A model generated the notes under the pieces. The model made no database searches. It saw only the letters and a program-made list of their open reading frames with translations, and had not been told where the DNA came from. A DNA stretch of 64,000 bases from Poriferisodalis sp965215815. Lineage in GTDB: Bacteria > Actinomycetota > Acidimicrobiia > Acidimicrobiales > Poriferisodalaceae. The DNA lies in assembly GCF_965215815.1 (NCBI RefSeq), contig NZ_CBDCEO010000012.1, positions 682,001 through 746,000 on the forward strand. Reading direction: 5' to 3'. This document shows, piece by piece, positions 1-9,177 of the stretch (positions are counted from its first letter, which is position 1; every line of letters starts with the position of its first letter). The translations under genes were made by a program, and so were the position numbers.

Positions 1-1519
1 AGCACACGTCAGATAAGCGGCATCAACGAGTTCACCGCTCCCCAAGGCGCGACCGTGGCAGGAGGGTGCACCACCGACGCAATGACGATGATCGAGACCT
101 GCGAGGAATACAACTTGTACATGCAAGCTACGGACCCGGTGACGGGGGAGCGGGCGGGAGGCGTCGTCGGGTCCCGCTTTTTTGGCACCACGTCCACTAC
201 GGAGGACTCGCCGAAGGCGACCGGGGTGACCATCGGCAACGCTACTGATGATTTTGCTCTCACCACACCGCTGATAGCCATCTTCGGCGAGGCGCTCGAC
301 GCGATGGTGCAGAACCTGGGCCAGACCGACCACGGCTACCGCACCGTCGGCAGCAACACTGTCAAGGCGTTGTCGCAGGGCTTCACCACCGGTTCCGACG
401 AGTTCGGGTACCGGCTGCAGGGCATCGGGGTCAACATCGAAGGCTCCGACAGTCACTTTCCTGACGGTCCGTTGTCGGTGTCGGTGGCCGTGCACGCCGA
501 TTCGGGCGGCAAGCCGGGCGCGAAGCTGTTCAACCTCGTCAGCCCCACCGGGTTCGCGGCCGGCCACAGCTTCTTCGAGGCGCCGCCGGGAACGCAACTG
601 AGGCCGGACACTTCCTACGTGATGGTGTGGCGCCACCTCGGCGGCACGTGGCACAGGATGCGGAAGACCGCGAGCAACAGCGAGGACACTGGCGCGCTGA
701 CGGGCTCTGCCATCGCGGACACGTTCTCTCAGGGTGTCGACCTTGACAACCTGTCCGCGGACCCAGACGGCAATTCGCTGGAAATCGCGGTGTACGGCGT
801 GAAGAACGACGAGGAGCCCTTACCGCCCTTCGTGGAGGGCGGTCATCCGGTGACCACGAGCTGGCTGCACATCCCCGACGACGCCGAGGAGGGGTACCAG
901 TTCAGGCTGGTGTTCGTCACCCATCGCGGAACGCTTCCCACCTCGGGCAACATCGTCGATTACAACGAATTCGTCCAGCAGGAGGCAGCGGGGACCCTTG
1001 TGCGGGGCAAACCTGTCCGGGATATACCAGCAGCCGAGCCCTACACCGATCCCGATCATTCGGAGGGTCGCCGAAGACTTCAAGGCGGTGGTGTGCACCG
1101 CTTCGCTCGACGCGCGATCCAACACCGAGATGCCGATCATCGAGATCGGGGTCCCGATTCATTGGCTGGACGGCGGCTGGCAGGACCGCCCCACACTGAT
1201 CGCTGATTCCTACGACAGGTTCTACAGCGGCGCGTGGGACAACACCGAATACGGCGCGTATGTCACCGGGAACTCCGCCTACTTCCACGAGAACGCCATG
1301 GTGTGGACCGGATGCGACGCCTCCGGGGCCGCGGATCCGCTGTTCCCGATGGGTGCGGCCTCGCCCATGGGTTTGGTCGCCGTGGGCACGCCGAACGATC
1401 CCGCGGCCAACAACGCTCCCATCGGGGCGGTCGATGTCGCTGTGGGGCGCGTCACCGCCAGCATCGATGGATACAGGCCGCTGTATGCGATCTCGCCGGT
1501 CTTCACGGTCGTCCCGTGA
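1..1519 (+). CDS. Secreted repeat protein, 3' part only, frameshifted
   Basis: The reading frame is open from the left edge, so the gene begins upstream of the window. It is a close paralogue of the second half of the large protein at 2757-7316: base 1 aligns with about 5304. It contains a choice-of-anchor-R-like domain (QGFTTG near 385-400, then VHADSGGKPGAKLF and SFFEAPPGT) followed by a module with the motifs SWLHIP, VHWLDGGWQDRP-like and YGAYVTGNSAY. The homologous reading moves from frame 1 to frame 2 at about 1054: after the PYTDP codons ending at 1053, one extra G restores the match to the paralogue. Frame 1 alone runs on to 1206 without homology. The C-terminus stops after SPVFTV, where the paralogue continues into another domain. 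It is probably extracellular; function unknown. The frameshift could be real decay or an assembly error. Confidence 0.75.
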
Positions 1520-1804
1520 GCTGGGGTTGACGGGCTGGGACGAGACAGCCAGCTTCACAATCCGCCGGGCTGCTCGTAGCCGGGTCGAGAGACGAATCCG
1601 CCAGGCGAGCACTCGATGAGCGACGCGTAGCGGATCGAGCGGCAGTCGCCCCGGACTTCGCGCCGAGTTTGCGCAGTGTGAGATAAGCTCAATGCTTCAT
1701 GCATATGACTCACGCACTGTGGTCGCTTGGCCGTAATGGGCTGCGCGCCATGACCCCCCCCCCCCCCCCCCCGACCTTGGCGCTCGGCTCGCGAGAGGTA
1801 GGTC
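1520..1804. other. Intergenic spacer with a domain remnant
   Basis: This 285-base gap separates two members of the secreted-protein array. At 1539-1557 it holds 19 bases identical to 8471-8489 inside the gene at 7331-8989, where they encode DETASF of a choice-of-anchor domain. In the gap the same frame reads DETASFTI and then degenerates. This suggests that the preceding gene once had another C-terminal domain, now lost or scrambled. The rest of the gap contains the poly-C tract and no recognisable gene. A promoter for the downstream gene would be expected here, but I cannot assign -35 and -10 boxes. Confidence 0.5.
1754..1772. repeat. 19-base poly-C homopolymer
   Basis: Nineteen consecutive C residues lie 32 bases upstream of the GTG at 1805. 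Tracts of this length are prone to slipped-strand changes. A frame-fusion switch is unlikely because a TAG at 1799-1801 stands in the reading frame of the downstream gene just before its start. Slippage could therefore only act through promoter or leader spacing. The tract may also be a sequencing or assembly artefact. Confidence 0.8.
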
Positions 1805-2995
1805 GTGACTGCCTTCCGGCGTCTTGGCACGCTCCCGCTGCTGCCCGTTGGCCTGTCTGGTCGGGGCTTGTCGCTACGAAACTTCGGGTTGGCCTTCCTG
1901 GCGGGGTTGGCCTTCCTGGCGATGGTGTTGGCGGGCATGGCCTTCTGGTCGACGGCGGCGGAGGCGCAATTCACGTTGCGCGACCTCGTGAGCAACGTCG
2001 GGCAAGGGAGCGACGACAGCGCTGAGACGGCTGGCAACGACCATGCGCAGCTGTTCCACACGGCTGGCGCCACGAACGGCTACGTGGTGACCAGCGTGAT
2101 CGTCGTCTCCGAGGACACCGGGAGCGACGACTTCGATGTCGAGATCTGCGAGGCGGACGACACGACCGAGTTTCCGACCTCGACCTGCACGGAGCTGATA
2201 CATCTGGGATCCTTCGATGCCGGGAGCCTGGAGTTCACGCACCCGGGCATGTACCTCAATGCGAACGACAACTACGTGGTGGTGATCAAACAGCGCGGCA
2301 GCGGGAGCGTCACGCTCGACACCACCACGTCCGGGGCAGAAGATTCGAGCGGCCTCACGGGCTGGACCATCAAGAACAAGTTCGATTGGAACAACAGCGG
2401 CACCTGGCAGCAAAAGGGCGGGGGCGACGAGGCACTCCAGATCACCGTCCGTGGCTCTGAAAGGGACGCGAACCAGACCGCCACCGGCGCGCCGAGAGTC
2501 CTTCGTTCCGCGGAAAGCTCCGGCATCCTGGTGGCCGACATTTCGGGCATCGCCGACGAGAACGATTTCCCCAAAGTCACTGGCCCCCTCATCCGAGTCG
2601 ACTGGTCCTACCAGTGGATCCGGGTCGACGGCGGCACATCGGCCGAGACCAACGTGGGCGGCGACTCGCCCAGCTACCAGCTCGACGCCGGCGATGTCGG
2701 CAACCTGATCAAGGTGCGAGTCTCATTCACGGACAGGGCCGGTCTACTCGGAAACGGTGACCAGCCTGCCCTTCGGCCCCATCGCCGAACCGGAAGTCCC
2801 GTCGGGGGTACTGGGGACGCTGGTCAGCAATGCCGGCCAGTCGCCGGCGACCACGGCGAACATCACCGAGCAGTACTCCATGGGCTTCAGGTTGGGGACT
2901 CACGGCCAGGGCTACGATATCTCCAGCGTCTCGATCGACCTGGCCGCGGCGCCGTCGAACCTGACCGTCTCCCTGTGGATCGCCGGCCATCCTGA
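1805..2995 (+). CDS. Secreted repeat protein, N-terminal fragment (frameshifted into 2757-7316)
   Basis: The chosen GTG at 1805 gives a signal peptide: a basic N-terminus, a hydrophobic stretch of about 25 residues (around residues 33-55) and a likely cleavage after STAAEA. A purine-rich GAGAGG lies just upstream. A choice-of-anchor-R-like domain follows (about residues 60-215). Then comes an Ig-like repeat recognisable by YQWIRVDG and GNLIKVRVSF (about 225-310). Homology ends at about 2741. The continuation SLPFGP is found in the next frame, so one extra base near 2741-2744 separates this fragment from the long open frame that starts at 2757. With the frame restored the product would be about 1,837 residues (1805-7316). 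Codons after about 2744 in this frame look non-homologous. Confidence 0.75.
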   Translation: MTAFRRLGTLPLLPVGLSGRGLSLRNFGLAFLAGLAFLAMVLAGMAFWSTAAEAQFTLRDLVSNVGQGSDDSAETAGNDHAQLFHTAGATNGYVVTSVIVVSEDTGSDDFDVEICEADDTTEFPTSTCTELIHLGSFDAGSLEFTHPGMYLNANDNYVVVIKQRGSGSVTLDTTTSGAEDSSGLTGWTIKNKFDWNNSGTWQQKGGGDEALQITVRGSERDANQTATGAPRVLRSAESSGILVADISGIADENDFPKVTGPLIRVDWSYQWIRVDGGTSAETNVGGDSPSYQLDAGDVGNLIKVRVSFTDRAGLLGNGDQPALRPHRRTGSPVGGTGDAGQQCRPVAGDHGEHHRAVLHGLQVGDSRPGLRYLQRLDRPGRGAVEPDRLPVDRRPS

Positions 2996-5900
2996 GCTCA
3001 TTGACGACAGCTCAACCACGGCATACAAGCTGTTCGACTTTGAGAACCCGTCCTCCTTCAAGGTCGGCCTGAACAAGTTCACGGCTCCCGCAGGGGCGTT
3101 CGCGTACCAAAACATCGATCACTTCATCGTGCTGTCGGGTTTCGGCTCCTCGCTGTCGATCAAGCAGACGACGTCCGACAATGAAGATGCGGGCGGCGAG
3201 ACGGGAGCCATCCTCTTCGACAGCGCGGGTGGGAACAGCAACGTGCTGCGCCTGGCCCTCGAGGGCTCGAGGCGGGCCAGGGGCATCCTGGCTGCGACCT
3301 ACGCCCAATCCTTCGACGATGACCAAGAAATCATCTCGATTGGCGACCTATGGACTGTCGGGCTCAATGTCGGAGCCGCGGATCGCTACCTCATCCGCGG
3401 TTTTTCTTGGATCTCGGACGACACATCATCCCAAAACAGCGGCATTGCCAACAAGATGAGCCTGTGGAACGAAAGCTCCAATGCCCTGGGCACCAGGCGG
3501 TTCAACCTGCGAAAGACACGTAACAATGCGGGCCTAAATGTATGGACGGCTCCGCAAGGCGCGACCGTGGAAGGGAGCGCCTCATACTTCATGGGGCAGA
3601 ATCTGAGGGGAGGCTCAATTGAGAGAATAGATGGCACCTTGACGCGCACGTGGGGCATCAAAGACGATCTCGACGACGTGCCGACGGCGCCGGGCGTGAC
3701 CCTCAGCGGCGGAATTGGAGACGCGCAACTCGGTGCTCACGACCTGCCGTTCATGGCCGTCCTCGGCGAGCCGCTCTACGCGATGGTGCAGAACCTGGGC
3801 CAGGCCAACGACGGCTACCGCACCGTCGGCAGCGGCACTGTCAAGGCGTTGACGCAGGGCTTCACGACCGGTTCGGTCGTGGGCGGCTACGAGCTGCAGG
3901 GCATCGGCGTCAACATCGAAGGCTCGGGCAGCAACTTCCCTGACGGGCCGACGTCGGTGTCGGTGGCGGTGCACGCCGACTCGGGCGGCAAGCCGGGCGC
4001 GAAGCTGTTCGACCTGGTCAGTCCCAGCGAGTTCGCGGTCGGCCACAGCTTCTTCGAGGCGCCGCGGGGAGCGACGCTGGAGCCGAGCACCTCCTATGTG
4101 CTGGTCTGGCGCTACCTCGGCGGCACCGTGCACAGGTTGCGGAAGACCGGCAGCAATGGCGAGGACTCGGGCGCGCTGACAGGCTTCAGCTTGGCGAACG
4201 CGTTCTATCAAGGTGTCGACCTTGACAACCTGGCCGTGGACACGGGCAGCGATGTCTTGGAAATGGCGGTGTACAGCCCCACAAAGATCGTGGTAAATGC
4301 CACCGGCCGGCCGGTCGTGCTGGCTTCCGCGGAGGACGCCGGCGTCCTGGCTGTCGACACTTCGGGCATTGGCGACCCCGACGGGCTCGTCAATGTGGGT
4401 GATATAGCTTCGACAGGCATCCTTAACGACTGGTCCTACCAGTGGATCCGGGTCGACGGCGACACTGAGACAGCGGTGGGCAAATCGGCCCGTTACCGGC
4501 GTGTCGAGGCGGATATCGGCAAGCTGATCAAGGTGCAGGTGTCGTTCTACGACGCCAGCAGCAACTTGGAGACTGTGATCAGCCTGCCGTTCGGCCCGCT
4601 CGCCGAACCAGCCGGCCCGTCGGCGCCCACAACGACGCTGGTCGGCAACACGGGTCAGCCGGGGTCGGCCACGGCGCCGATCACCGGGCGGTACTCCATG
4701 CGGTTCAGGCTGGGGAATCACGGCCAGGGCTACGAGATCTCCAGCGTCTCGGTCGAGCTGGCCGCGATACCGCCCGGTCTGAGGGTGTCGCTGTGGATGG
4801 GCCCCCCTCCTGGGAATGACTCAGGAACAGCGCGAACATGGCTGTTCGACTTTGAGAACCCGTCCTCGTTCACCGTCGGTCCGAACGAGTTCACCGCTCC
4901 CGCAGGGGCGTTCGCGTACCAGAGGATCCAATACTTCATCGTGCTGTCGGATTTCGGCTCCTCGCTGTCGATCAAGGAGACGACATCGGACGGCGAGGAC
5001 GGCGAGACGGGAGCGACGCTGGCGGACAGCGTGGGCGGGAACAGCAGCGTGCTGCGCCTGGCCGTGAAGGGCTCGAAGCGGGCCCGCGGCATCCTAGCTT
5101 CGACCTACGCGCAAGACCAGCGATTCGGCTCGCAGGAAATCGTCTCGGTCGGCGATCAGAACGGTCTCGAGTTCACTGTCGGGGAGGCGGATCGCTACCT
5201 CATTCGCGGTGTGACTTTCAGCCTCGATAACGCGTCCACAGAAGGGGGCTTTACCAATCCGTGGGACCTGCGCCTCGGAACTACCACGCGGGTCCGGATG
5301 GTCAGCACACGTCAGATACCCGGCATCAATGAATTTACGGCTCCCCAAGGCGCAACCGTGGCAGGAGGCACCGAATACGAGTTCTTCCAGGACATCAAGA
5401 CTTTCAACCGGATGGGGGGCGTCCCGTTGAGCCGACATCATTGCAGCCCGTCCACTGAGGTGGACTCGCCGGCGGCGGCCGGCGTGATCATCGGCGACGG
5501 TACAGGGGACTTCGATTGCGACCAACCGCTGATGGCCGTCTTCGGCGAGCCGCTCGTGGCGATGGTGCAGAACCTGGGGCAGACCCACAACAGCTACTTC
5601 ACCGTCGGTGACACCTACAAAGTGGTGTCACAGGGCTTCACGACCGGTTCCGACGCGCTCGGGTACCGGCTCCAGGGCATCGGCGTCGCCATCGAAGGCT
5701 CCGATGACACGGCCGGCAACGCCCAAGTGCCCTCTGCACCGACGTCGGTGTCGGTGGCCGTGCACGCCGACTCGGGCGGCAAGCCGGGCGCGAAGCTGTT
5801 CGACCTCGTCAGTCCCACCGAGTACGCGCCGGGCCACAGCTTCTTCGAGGCGCCGCCGGGAACGAAACTGACGCCGGACACCTCCTATGTGCTGGTCTGG

Positions 5901-7316
5901 AGCTACCTCCGCGGCACCTGGCACAGGCTGCAGAGAACCTCGAGCAACAGCGAGGACTCGGACGCTCGAACAGGCGCCAGCATCGCTGACGGATTGAACC
6001 GGGGCACCGACCTGACCGACCTGATCGGGGGCACCAATAAGTTGGAGATCGCGGTGTACACCGAGGTCAACCAGGGTGCCCCCTTCGTGGCCGGCGGTAT
6101 CGAGGTGCCCCAGAGCTGGCTCCACATACCGGAGGGCGTCGATGCGGGGTACCAGTTCAGGGCGCTGTTCGTCACACATCGCGGCAGGCTCCCCACGTCC
6201 AGTGACATAGACGACTACAACGCCTGGGTCCAGGAGGAGGCAGCGGGGATCCTTGTCCGGGGCGTAGAAAAGGCCGATCCCTACACCGATCCGGTCATTT
6301 GGAAAAACGCCTCGGAGTTCAGGGCGGTGGTCTGCACCGCTGACGACGACGCGCGGACGAACACCGGGATGACGGGCCCCGGCGTGCCGGTCCACTGGCT
6401 GGACGGGGGCTGGCAGGACCGCCCCACGCTGGTCGCCAATTCGTACGCCGACTTCTACGGCCCCAAGTGGGTCAACACCGACTACGGCGCCTATGTCACC
6501 GGGAACTCCGCCTACCTCCACCCGTCGGCCAAGGTCTGGACCGGGTGCGACGCCTCCGGAGACCCGCATCCGTCTGTCCCCATGGGCGCCATCTCAGACA
6601 TGAACATGATCGCCGTGGGCACACCGAACGATCCAGAGGCCAACCACGCTCCTCTTGGCGCCGTCGATTCCGATTCCGGGTACGCATACCGCCAATTCCT
6701 TGTCGTGATCCATGGCCAAGAGCAAGAAAGGCTGCTGCCGCTCTACGCGATCTCGCCCATCTTCACGGTGGCCGGCGGGAGGGCGCCCGGATCAACATCG
6801 CTGCTCCTGGTCAAGAACACCGGCCAGACCGTCTCCTCCAATGTCAATTCCCTAGTCGCTGCTACTCCCAAGAGCGCCCAGGAATTCACCACCGGCGACA
6901 ACGCCGGGGGCTACGAGCTGGTCTCAATCGGCGTCGGGTTCGCTTCCATCGATACGCGCTCGTCAGCCGGTGCGCAGCTGTCGGTAACGCTCAACGCGGA
7001 CGACAGCGGCGATCCGGGCAGGGTGATGTGCACGCTGATCGACCCGACGAGCTTCTCCGAGAACGCGGTGAACACCTTCGGCCGGGACCTGTGCGCGACG
7101 CTCAAGGCGGAAACGACCTACTTCGTCGTCATAGAACGGGTGACGATCGACAGCGACAGCATCTCTTTGAGCAAGACAAACAGCGACAACGAGGACAGCG
7201 GCGGCACGACCGGCTCGTCGATCGAAAACGACAGCAGCTACTTGTCCGGGACGACGTGGACAGCCGATGCCAACGGTGACTCCTTGTTGATCGAGGTCAT
7301 CGGTACCACGAACTAG
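2757..7316 (+). CDS. Large secreted multidomain repeat protein (body)
   Basis: A 1,519-residue open frame begins inside the Ig-like repeat of the preceding fragment, so its true N-terminus is the signal peptide at 1805. It consists of two copies of a module of about 1.8 kb. The SLPFGP-LAEP hinge recurs near 2760 and 4580. Each copy is followed by choice-of-anchor-R-like domains (TLVSNAGQ/TLVGNTGQ, QGFTTGS, SVAVHADSGGKPGAKLF). The first copy also ends in a YQWIRVDGD Ig-like repeat. A SWLHIPEG...HWLDGGWQDRP module follows (about 6110-6770). The protein ends in a last choice-of-anchor-R domain with SKTNSDNEDSGG-like signature. No LPXTG or C-terminal membrane anchor is visible. Such proteins are common in Acidimicrobiia and may act in surface adhesion; that role is inferred, not shown. 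It lies 14 bases before the next gene of the same type. Confidence 0.8.
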   Translation: MTSLPFGPIAEPEVPSGVLGTLVSNAGQSPATTANITEQYSMGFRLGTHGQGYDISSVSIDLAAAPSNLTVSLWIAGHPELIDDSSTTAYKLFDFENPSSFKVGLNKFTAPAGAFAYQNIDHFIVLSGFGSSLSIKQTTSDNEDAGGETGAILFDSAGGNSNVLRLALEGSRRARGILAATYAQSFDDDQEIISIGDLWTVGLNVGAADRYLIRGFSWISDDTSSQNSGIANKMSLWNESSNALGTRRFNLRKTRNNAGLNVWTAPQGATVEGSASYFMGQNLRGGSIERIDGTLTRTWGIKDDLDDVPTAPGVTLSGGIGDAQLGAHDLPFMAVLGEPLYAMVQNLGQANDGYRTVGSGTVKALTQGFTTGSVVGGYELQGIGVNIEGSGSNFPDGPTSVSVAVHADSGGKPGAKLFDLVSPSEFAVGHSFFEAPRGATLEPSTSYVLVWRYLGGTVHRLRKTGSNGEDSGALTGFSLANAFYQGVDLDNLAVDTGSDVLEMAVYSPTKIVVNATGRPVVLASAEDAGVLAVDTSGIGDPDGLVNVGDIASTGILNDWSYQWIRVDGDTETAVGKSARYRRVEADIGKLIKVQVSFYDASSNLETVISLPFGPLAEPAGPSAPTTTLVGNTGQPGSATAPITGRYSMRFRLGNHGQGYEISSVSVELAAIPPGLRVSLWMGPPPGNDSGTARTWLFDFENPSSFTVGPNEFTAPAGAFAYQRIQYFIVLSDFGSSLSIKETTSDGEDGETGATLADSVGGNSSVLRLAVKGSKRARGILASTYAQDQRFGSQEIVSVGDQNGLEFTVGEADRYLIRGVTFSLDNASTEGGFTNPWDLRLGTTTRVRMVSTRQIPGINEFTAPQGATVAGGTEYEFFQDIKTFNRMGGVPLSRHHCSPSTEVDSPAAAGVIIGDGTGDFDCDQPLMAVFGEPLVAMVQNLGQTHNSYFTVGDTYKVVSQGFTTGSDALGYRLQGIGVAIEGSDDTAGNAQVPSAPTSVSVAVHADSGGKPGAKLFDLVSPTEYAPGHSFFEAPPGTKLTPDTSYVLVWSYLRGTWHRLQRTSSNSEDSDARTGASIADGLNRGTDLTDLIGGTNKLEIAVYTEVNQGAPFVAGGIEVPQSWLHIPEGVDAGYQFRALFVTHRGRLPTSSDIDDYNAWVQEEAAGILVRGVEKADPYTDPVIWKNASEFRAVVCTADDDARTNTGMTGPGVPVHWLDGGWQDRPTLVANSYADFYGPKWVNTDYGAYVTGNSAYLHPSAKVWTGCDASGDPHPSVPMGAISDMNMIAVGTPNDPEANHAPLGAVDSDSGYAYRQFLVVIHGQEQERLLPLYAISPIFTVAGGRAPGSTSLLLVKNTGQTVSSNVNSLVAATPKSAQEFTTGDNAGGYELVSIGVGFASIDTRSSAGAQLSVTLNADDSGDPGRVMCTLIDPTSFSENAVNTFGRDLCATLKAETTYFVVIERVTIDSDSISLSKTNSDNEDSGGTTGSSIENDSSYLSGTTWTADANGDSLLIEVIGTTN

Positions 7317-7330
7317 GGCCGAGAAGTGGC

Positions 7331-8989
7331 ATGGGATCCAACGGTCGTCGCCGACCTGGGGGGCGATTCGAGATGAAACCGACAAGACGCATCAATTTGG
7401 CGGGCTCCGCCCCCCGAACAGAGGCGCTCGTTGGCCTGTCTGGTCGGGTCTTGAGCCCACGCGGCATCAGGGTCGCCTTGGCGGCGATGGCGATGGTGCT
7501 GGTGGGCATGGCGTTCTGGTCGGTGCCGGCGGACGCGGACGAGCCCCCAGAGCCGCTGTGGTCGGCGGACATGACGGTGACCGAGTACAGCAGCGTGTCG
7601 GTCGGCGCGGCCACCGCGGATCTGTTCTCCGATGTGGGCGGGAGCGGGGACCTGCAGGTCAGGTGGCTGTGGTCCTATGTAACGGGCCGCGATCTTCGCC
7701 TGGCATTCGAGGCCGACGTTCCCGATGCTGCGGACTACACCCTCCAAGTCGGCGATCTGTCGCTGGAGTTCCCGGCGGACAGCTCGGGTGCCAGCAGCTT
7801 CAAATGGAACGACGTGGACGTCGACTGGGAAGACGGCCAGGTCATTCGCGTGCGCATTGTTCGCACGGCCGACATCGACGCTCTGCCGGCCAACACACCG
7901 GACACAGGTGTCCCCGCCGACAGCGAGACACTGACCAGCACCCCGACACAAGTCCTGGTCGCCAACCTGGGCATAAACGTCGAGACCGGGATAATGCGCA
8001 CCCTGAACGCCGCCCGATCAGGGTTCGCCCAAGCATTCACGACGGGCACCAACACCGGCGGCTACGCACTGGATGCGGTCGGCATCCAGGTCTCGAGCTT
8101 TCCTGACGCGTCGAGCGTGGGAGACCAGCTCCAGGTGACGCTCAACAGCACCGCAACCGACGGCGAGCCCGCCGACGCGCACTGCACCTTGACCGATCCG
8201 TCGACCTTCACCGCACCGGGCGTGATCGCCTTCGACGCGCCCACAGGCGAAAGCGCCTGCCCGCAACTGGCGGCCCAGACCACCTACTTCGTTGTCATCG
8301 AGTGGGTCAACCCGAACGGAACCGACGCATTCGCACTCATCCCCCAGACCTATCCCACCGAGGAAACAGCCGCCACTGAAGAGGACCCCGGCGGTGCGGA
8401 CGGCTGGACGATCGCCGACAACGCCTACCACCTCACCGTCAGCTCCGACACACGCACCTGGACCGCCTACGACGAGACAGCCAGCTTCAAAATCAAAGTA
8501 ACCGGAACAGTCTCACAACAGACCACCGAAACCGAAACCGAGGCTGAGACCGAGGCTGAGACCGAAACCGAGACTGAGACCGAGGCTGAGACCGAGACCG
8601 AGACCGAGTCTGAAACCGAGACCGAGTCTGAGACCGAACCGGAACCGGTCCCGTTCACCGTCAGCGTGACCGCCGCCGCCCCGACCACCCACAACGGAAC
8701 GTCGGAGTTCACCTTCGACCTCGACTTCAGCGAAAACCTCCGCCTGAGCTACAAGACCCTCAAGCTCCAAGCCTTCAACGTCACAGGCGGATCGGTACAG
8801 AAAGCGCAACGCACCGACAGGCCCACCAACATCTCCTGGCGCATCACCGTCAAACCCGACTCCACCAGCGACGTGACGATCGAACTCCCGGCAACCACGG
8901 ACTGCGACGCAACTGGGGCTATCTGCACCGACGACGACAGGAAACTGTCCAACCGTCTGGAGTTCACGGTCAGCGGCCCACACCAATAG
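7331..8989 (+). CDS. Secreted protein with choice-of-anchor-R and Ig-like domains
   Basis: This 552-residue protein starts with ATG at 7331; a second ATG at 7373 in the same frame is possible. The signal segment (about residues 44-70) resembles that of the gene at 1805, with the shared words VGLSGR and VLVGMAFWS. The domain order is: an LWSADMTVTEY module (about 75-180), a choice-of-anchor-R domain (about 200-395, ending DETASFKIKVTG), a Thr-Glu dipeptide linker (about 398-438), and a C-terminal immunoglobulin-like domain (about 440-552; FDLDFSENLRLSYKTL and GAICTDDDRKLS). The pattern is typical of extracellular proteins from uncultured marine Acidimicrobiia. It is closely spaced with the preceding gene (14 bases) and is probably cotranscribed. 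The precise function is unknown. Confidence 0.85.
   Translation: MGSNGRRRPGGRFEMKPTRRINLAGSAPRTEALVGLSGRVLSPRGIRVALAAMAMVLVGMAFWSVPADADEPPEPLWSADMTVTEYSSVSVGAATADLFSDVGGSGDLQVRWLWSYVTGRDLRLAFEADVPDAADYTLQVGDLSLEFPADSSGASSFKWNDVDVDWEDGQVIRVRIVRTADIDALPANTPDTGVPADSETLTSTPTQVLVANLGINVETGIMRTLNAARSGFAQAFTTGTNTGGYALDAVGIQVSSFPDASSVGDQLQVTLNSTATDGEPADAHCTLTDPSTFTAPGVIAFDAPTGESACPQLAAQTTYFVVIEWVNPNGTDAFALIPQTYPTEETAATEEDPGGADGWTIADNAYHLTVSSDTRTWTAYDETASFKIKVTGTVSQQTTETETEAETEAETETETETEAETETETESETETESETEPEPVPFTVSVTAAAPTTHNGTSEFTFDLDFSENLRLSYKTLKLQAFNVTGGSVQKAQRTDRPTNISWRITVKPDSTSDVTIELPATTDCDATGAICTDDDRKLSNRLEFTVSGPHQ
8524..8646 (+). repeat. Thr-Glu-coding hexanucleotide repeat
   Basis: About 20 units of a degenerate ACCGAG-type hexamer (variants GCTGAG, TCTGAG, ACCGAA) encode alternating Thr/Ala/Ser and Glu in the gene at 7331-8989. 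The stretch is an acidic, extended linker between two globular domains and a likely site of length variation. Confidence 0.85.
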
Positions 8990-9059
8990 ACCACCCACAG
9001 ATCTCGGCACTGCCTCATCCCACCGACCTACGCTCCGAGCCAGTGAGCAACACGGGACT

Positions 9060-9155
9060 CTTGGGGGACGCAGCCTGCGGCTCTTCGCGATCAACGCCGG
9101 CTACCCGCTGATCCCCTACTGCGTGATCGGGGTGCTGCTGGCTCTGTGGCGCTAG
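9060..9155 (+). pseudogene. 3' remnant of a small membrane protein gene (DUF1761-like)
   Basis: An open frame without a start codon reads RSLRLFAINAGYPLIPY and then VIGVLLALWR before TAG at 9153-9155. The GYPL core, the hydrophobic helix and the terminal LALWR resemble the C-terminus of DUF1761 membrane proteins as I remember them. The upstream part of the gene is missing, so this looks like a truncated leftover. The remaining bases of the 8990-9177 gap hold nothing else I can recognise. Confidence 0.35.
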
Positions 9156-9177
9156 CCGACAGCGCCGACGGGCAGTC

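Noticed and set aside
1699..2025. A protein running through the poly-C tract that could phase-switch into the secreted protein
   Set aside because: The downstream frame has its own TAG at 1799-1801 between the tract and the GTG, so no change in tract length gives an in-frame fusion. The frame through the tract lacks any recognisable domain.
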